From: Isoetes taiwanensis
Lineage: Eukaryota > Streptophyta > Lycopodiopsida > Isoetales > Isoetaceae
Direction: 5' to 3'
Length of the DNA stretch: 64,000 nt
NCBI GenBank assembly: GCA_021234155.1
Contig: JAJEKV010000252.1
Coordinates: 470,041 to 534,040, forward strand
The number at the start of each line of letters is the position of its first letter. The first letter of the stretch is position 1. Of this stretch, positions 58,978-64,000 are shown one piece after another. The notes below the pieces were generated by a model that was not told where the DNA came from, did not search any database, and saw only the letters and a program-made list of their open reading frames with translations. A program made the position numbers and the translations under genes.

Positions 58978-59458
58978 CCACTCACACAAAGTCGCCAGTG
59001 GGGATGGGTTGCAAAACCCGAACTGGTTGGGGCGCACTGTCGTGGGGTGGACGGGCTTTTTAGGTCACTAATGATGCTAAACTAGAGAACTAAAGACATA
59101 ATCCTGGATATCTCATCGAGATAGATAGGATTGAGCCTTTACTCACCTTATTTGGGCAAGTTGTGGTGGAGTTTGGGGTTCGACCACTCACCAAAGGCGC
59201 TTGTGGTGGAATCAATTCCAAACCAAATGGGTGGGCGCACTCTGTGAGGATGGAGCTCCATTTGACTTCGGCGTTGGCAATTTGGATGCATTAGGGGTCA
59301 ATTCCTACTAACTGGGATGAGTTAGGTCGAATAGTGTACCTACTTTCTACGTATTTAGGCAAAGATTTGGCACCAAACCATGCTCAACCACTCACACAGT
59401 GCGCCAGGGTGGGATCGGTTTGCAAACCGAATGGGTTGGGGCGACTCTGAGGGGTGGG
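58978..59458. repeat. Three hairpin modules in element 2, 205 bp apart
   Basis: Starts at 58978, 59183 and 59388. Each has a left arm CCACTCAC.....GCGCC (variants) and a right arm GGGCG.ACTCTG..GGGGTGG. The clearest is 59388-59457: CCACTCACACAGTGCGCC against GGGCGACTCTGAGGGGTGG, with an inner GGTTTGCAAACC. Sequence between modules is not repeated. Confidence 0.8.
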
Positions 59459-59829
59459 ATCAAAATGCCTGGTTTGTTCGAACTTTGCTATTTCTAAATG
59501 TAGAATTGACAATACACCCTATTTAAACTTCGATTGGACTTATTTATTTATCAAAATTATAGATTTATACCAAGGAAAAGGTCATTTACAATAGTTCGAG
59601 GGCCCTCCTTCTTAATAAAGCGAGCTAGTCTAATATCCTTGGGCATACAAGTCACTCTCTTAGCATGTTGAGCACACGCGTGAGTCTTAGTAATACGATG
59701 TCTTTGCTCGACGCCTCTGCGGTGCGAGCAACATGTCGCCCGTGACCCGTTTGGATGGGTCGAACTCACTGCAAAATCTCCCTCGTTAGGCGTGCAAAGG
59801 GGCTACGGGAATGAGGAAGCCATAGCTCT

Positions 59830-60785
59830 GGCTGGAAGTGCTTAATTTCTTGGGCCGCCCTCGAATTACGAGTCAGCAGGCCTCTTCATCGGCTTCGCCG
59901 GAGGGTTGGCTATTAGGTGAGCTTCAAGCGTGTTCTTCAGCCGTTGGCCGACCCTCCCTCAATGGTCTTCACCACTGTGTTCTTATTAGTATTTGGAGTA
60001 TTCGTGCATTTTTTCATATGCGGTATACTCCTTTAAATTCCTTCGATGCGCAAGTCCACAGCTTCAGCGCTTATAGGACTCCCTCTGCGGCCTTGGTTTT
60101 CTTAGTCTTTGTCATTTGGGGTGGGTGGCGGCCATTTAGGATAGAGGCGGTCGTTAGCCCGCGAAGTCTTCATCATCCTCGGTATTGGGTTTGAAGGGCG
60201 GGGTCTCTCTCTGGTTACGTGTCCTCCGCTCCCTCCTCGCGGGTTGGTCGGGCGAAGATGGGGGCTTCTCGGGATCCGGCTCTGTATGGTTCTTTGCAGC
60301 GGCCGGTGTCTTCTTCTTCCCGGCTTCTCGCCCGGCACTTCGAGGTCCGCATACCCCTTCTCGCTCTCACCCTCTCTCGGCTCCTCTTTGCGCTTCCTCC
60401 TTTCTTCCCTCTTACGTTCCTTCTCTCCCTCCTCTTTCTTACGCTCTTCCTTTTCCTTAGGCGGCTCTCCGCCTTGGATTTCTCGGCTTCGCCTTCTTCC
60501 CTTTCCCTCTTCTTCTTCTTGGTTCCTGCTACGGTTCCTCATTATCCCGAAGATCTCCCTCGGCTGACTCCCTCGCGGCTCCGCCGCCTTGCGTCCGCCC
60601 GATCAAAAGGTTTCTCGATACATTTTCCCTCCTCGGGGGTTAGGGTTAGGTGGTTCAACCGGTGCCTCCTCTTCCCGATGTGCACTTGCCTCCCGTGCGG
60701 CCTTAAGTAGGCCGGACGGCTGCTCTTAGCTCACATAACCCGGGTGGCACAACCTTGCGAGGCGATCTGTTTCGATCCGTGCCAT
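59830..60785 (-). pseudogene. ORF0 of element 2
   Basis: The first ATG (60785), 710 nt from the LTR, opens MARIETDRLARLC and soon hits a stop through a frame change. A strongly charged part follows at 60102-60542 (KEKEERKKEEGEKERKREER), like element 1 ORF0. The start resembles the H3-like start of element 1 at the DNA level (ATGGCACGG), but the protein match is weaker. Confidence 0.5.
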
Positions 60786-60987
60786 GCTTTTGTTTGTGGG
60801 GTTTGAGCTTTGGCGCTGAAGATAATCTTCTTGGAAGATTTCTCTCGGAAAAAGGTGGGGTAAAATGGAAACCCTAATTTTTCTATTTATAGGGAGGTGG
60901 AAATTAGGGTTGGGACGCAATTCATATGGGAAAAAACAAACTAGGGCATTAGCGAAGGTGCAGAGGCATTCATTTGGGCTCACCATA

Positions 60988-61282
60988 CTCCAAACACCCA
61001 CCACTCCACACGGTGCTGGGCGGTTGGATTACCACCCGAAAGGTCAAGGCTCTACGTGGGGTCGGCTGATTGTTCGAGGCTATTTTACAATTCACGGGGA
61101 GTTTCTTAGTGTTATAACATACAAACCTACCCATAACTAAGGGAATAAGCCAAACTACACCATTATCTTAATTAATTGGGACACCTAACTATGTCAGCGG
61201 AGGTCAACCACTCACCACGGCTATGCGTCAGGGGAATCGGTTTCTTGAACCAGAATGGTCTTTCAAGCACTCGTGAAAGGTA
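60988..61282. repeat. Degenerate hairpin modules in the element 2 leader
   Basis: One module near 61208-61280 (CCACTCACCACGGCTATGCG with loop GGAATCGGTTTCTTGAACC) and a weaker one near 61000-61062 (CCACTCCACACGGTGC ... CTACGTGGGGTCGG). Spacing is roughly 200-210 bp. Pairing is imperfect. Confidence 0.45.
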
Positions 61283-61495
61283 TGGCCTAATTTTTGGCAA
61301 TTTAGGTTGGGAAAGATGCTATACTTCACTAGCAACCTATCATGGAACTAAAATCTAGAGGGGTGGGAATTTTTCCCAATTGTTGAAGCTCTTGCTTGGT
61401 GGCTATACCCAAAGACTTCGAATCACTTGTTAGTCCTAAAGGAGAAATGGCGGTCTTTCGATCTTGGATGCCAAGATCATACTCTACGACCAGCA

Positions 61496-62586
61496 TGGCG
61501 TCCCCTACTCCTTATCACGATGCCGCATGCATTTTCGAAGGAGAGCATTCCCCAGCGGTACGGCGGGGAGCCATCCTGACTCCACTCCCATGGGGGCGAG
61601 CCACCGGGAGAGTGGATGTGTCGTTATCATCAGTCTTCCATCCGGATGGAGCCTATCTGTGGGAGGCGTAACAAACAAGCGTGAGCACAACCAATAATAT
61701 ACAACACAATCACCATAACAATAGCAACATCGAGTGAACCCAATACCTTCATAACAATAATACAAAGGAGAGATCCTACCGGGGGCTGGGACTCAAGGGG
61801 ATATTGACTGGCTAGGCCTCAGGAGTTCATTGCCAGGGAATTCATGGCAATGGATTTGGGTGGCATAGAGGCTGTGGCCCAGGGTAGTCCCTCCATCCAA
61901 GCCCCTCAGGTGCACACTTTGCGGTGGTGAAAAGTGTTGGGACTTCGGCGCTGCCTGTAGGGTGAATAGCCCCGAGGAAGGGGCTACCTCTGGCGGGGTT
62001 GCATCTCCCCAACCCGATGAGCAGGAAGGCTGCCTCTCCTCGAGGAAAGACATCCATGCTCGCCAGCGGTAGGCTGGGGGCGGTGATAGAGCTTGAACTC
62101 CCGGAAGGTCATATCCACCACCCCACAGTGTAGAGGCTCATACCTTGCCCACCGCGACATTGACAAGCTAAGCCTGGCCAGCGCGACCCGATGGGCTTTA
62201 CTACCGAGGAGGTCGGTCCGCTGATGAGACAAGTTCCCCCCTTATCAACCGACCTTGCCCCTTCACTGCAAGCCGGGTGGGCTCATTACCGCGGGCGCAA
62301 TTATGGCTGGGGAACCGGGGTGCTATGCTGGAGCATCTTCTACACCTTTAGGTCTCTACCCCCTTCCCACAACAAAGGAGATCTGGTGAGTACATGCAAT
62401 ATCCACCGAGCAGAGAGATAGAGAAATCATATCAATCTATCTGCCAACATCCAATGTTAGGTTCATTCGTTAGAGTCTTTGGATCTGAAAAGAGGATCTA
62501 CAAGGCTTCGAGATGATCTAACATACTAAGCCCGAGCATATTGCCATGCCTAAAAGGCGGTTTTGCCTGAGAGAACAACTAGATAC
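61496..62586 (-). repeat. 5' LTR of element 2, truncated
   Basis: Aligns with 49805-50900. AT-rich stretches are identical (for example AATAATATACAACACAATCA) and CAG/GC-rich spots are scrambled. The match ends at about 62586, where the remaining third of the LTR is missing. Confidence 0.85.
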
Positions 62587-64000
62587 ATGTTTGAAGAACT
62601 TGTATTGTTGAAAGTTGTTTAGATCGAGAAATAGTTTCCACGGTGTCAAAGTGCCTCACGGGTGTGATGTCAAAATCACGGCTTGAAATTCCATGCATGG
62701 AACAAGAGCATCATGAATCTATGTGGGAGGTGTGAAGCATAAAGGATATGTTGTTCAAACTACTATACACCTTTCAACTTCTAATTCATGTCTACTTTTA
62801 GTAGATATGATATTCCTTTAAGCGGTTCTTGATACGAAGCTTGTCTTAACCCGGCCGGTTAAATGCGGTGGCTCTACCTTTAAATCATGTTGAATGCAAT
62901 ATGGCAACTTTTAAGTAAGACAATTGAATATCATTGTCCATCGGCAATACATATCTTGAGGTTTAAGATAGTGGCATAGAGGAACGGTTCAAAAACATTT
63001 CATGTTTATAAAGATCTAAAGCCGGAGAATCATCAGTCTTAGGGCCAATAACCGATATCAATTCATGTCAATATTGTTGCTACAATTAGAGTATGTAATA
63101 GTAGAAACTATATATAGCAGTGAGTTGCAAAATCTAGCTTTTGCATTATGAACATCAACTTGTCCATAAATAACAAGGCATTTGTAGCGCCGCGAGTGTT
63201 GCCTTCGGTTTCGAGAATAAAAGTGCCTTAAATCAAGCGGGTGTGGAATCAAAATTTCTACTTCAAACCCCCACTATATCTATTTTTGCCATTGCTTGCA
63301 TGAAAGAAACCAAAGCTCTCCCAAAGATCTGATGGTCCTTACAAGATTTTGAAGAAATATAGTGATGTTGCCTTCAAAGTTGAAGCTCCCCATAGAATGT
63401 GGACATTCATCGGTTTTCCATGTGAGCGGTTGCGACCAATACGGGGAAAGGCTGCGAATGTTGTGCCTCGGGGAACATATGGTGGAGTTGGATAGAATCC
63501 CCTACCCTGAAAGAATATTGAATTTCCGGATAGTGCGATCCGTAAAAGAGACCCGGATGGAATTTACGGTAAAAATGGAAGCATAGGCGCCCCAGGCGGC
63601 GTGGGGGAATTCGATGTTCATGACTCAATATCGGATGTTATGGCTCCCGGTGATGCGGAGCGATTCTGGAGACAAGAATCCCGGGAAGTAATGTTATGCC
63701 TAAATAAAGTTGCAGACCATTGTCATTAATTGTGCATGCATATTAATATTAGGCATAATGGATGTTTATAATGGTCGCATGTCCTAGTCTAACTTAAGTT
63801 GTTGCGGTGCACCGCGACATGGTATAGGCTAGAATTATGGCGTTGCACGATCATGGGATTTGGGAATGATCATATGGTGTTGAAATGAGTTGCCTTCAAT
63901 GAATAGCGAGGCGGCGTATATATGTTTATGGTTTAAAAAGAACCATTGGGCCATTTAAAAGGTTAAATGGCTATAAACACCAACAAATGGTTGAAAGACC
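62587..64000. other. Unassigned right-edge sequence
   Basis: No gene or repeat family recognised. The plus-strand ORF at 63362-63586 (CGHSSVFHVSGCDQYGERLR...) has no signature I know. It may be another degraded mobile element whose ends lie outside the window. Confidence 0.35.

Larger units (their letters stand above)
49805..62586 (-). mobile_element. Ty3/gypsy chromovirus, element 2, 5' LTR truncated
   Basis: 3' LTR 49805-51401, internal 51402-61495 (10,094 bp), 5' LTR 61496-62586 (incomplete). It has the same gene order as element 1 with clearly diverged sequence, so it is a sister family. The coding regions are frameshifted in the same dense way. Confidence 0.9.

Noticed and set aside
60219-60710. 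Plus-strand ORFs of 90-163 residues over 60185-60710
   Set aside because: They are antisense shadows of the charged ORF0 of element 2; their Ser/Leu/Phe-rich text is the complement of Lys/Glu codons.

Overview
The window is nuclear DNA of a land plant. The evidence is a nuclear gene for a plastid ribosomal protein (S5) with a transit-peptide-like N-terminus, a plant VAP27-type gene with eight exons, remnants of PPR, cellulose-synthase-like D and GH81 genes, eukaryotic tRNA genes, and a dense load of plant-type transposons (chromodomain Ty3/gypsy elements, a Helitron, LINEs, SINEs, a TRIM). The species cannot be read from the sequence. A large repeat-rich genome, possibly a non-seed plant, fits but is only a guess.

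Layout. 1-4215: the 5' part of an LTR retrotransposon on the minus strand (element 0), running off the left edge. 4216-24397: the gene-bearing part. It holds a PPR remnant, tRNA-Thr(AGT), tRNA-Arg(TCT), the rps5 gene (7571-9132, two exons, with a 180-bp Mutator-like MITE in its intron and a large palindrome beside its 5' end), a duplicated CSLD pseudogene, an L1-like LINE remnant, SINE-like repeats, several tandem arrays including a heat-shock-element-like array, a GH81 remnant, and the complete VAP27 gene (19532-22124). 24398-33637: a decayed Helitron (minus strand) with a classic 3' hairpin and CTAG end, a nearly complete Rep/Helicase protein, and a 5'-truncated LINE inserted in its N-terminal coding region.

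33638-62586: a nest of LTR retrotransposons, all on the minus strand. LTR B (from 33638) contains a 455-bp TRIM. The TRIM's LTR contains a 13.2-kb chromovirus (element 1, 34860-48063, 5-bp target duplication GGCCC). LTR B is followed by an inverted and then a direct partial copy of itself, and then by a second, related chromovirus (element 2, 49805-62586). 62587-64000 is unassigned.

The most interesting signal is in the three related elements (0, 1, 2). Their internal regions are about 10 kb, roughly twice the usual chromovirus size. They carry an extra charged ORF (ORF0) that starts 683-710 nt from the 5' LTR in all three. In element 1 its first ten residues nearly copy the histone H3 tail. 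Non-coding gaps hold imperfect hairpins repeated at about 205-bp spacing. The hairpins differ in sequence between elements but keep their fold and their place. A caution applies to all LTR-element coding calls: the two LTRs of element 1 are identical over long stretches but disagree in short bursts at CAG/CTG-type words, and pol is frameshifted at a similar density. This suggests systematic consensus errors at methylated CHG sites rather than real decay.
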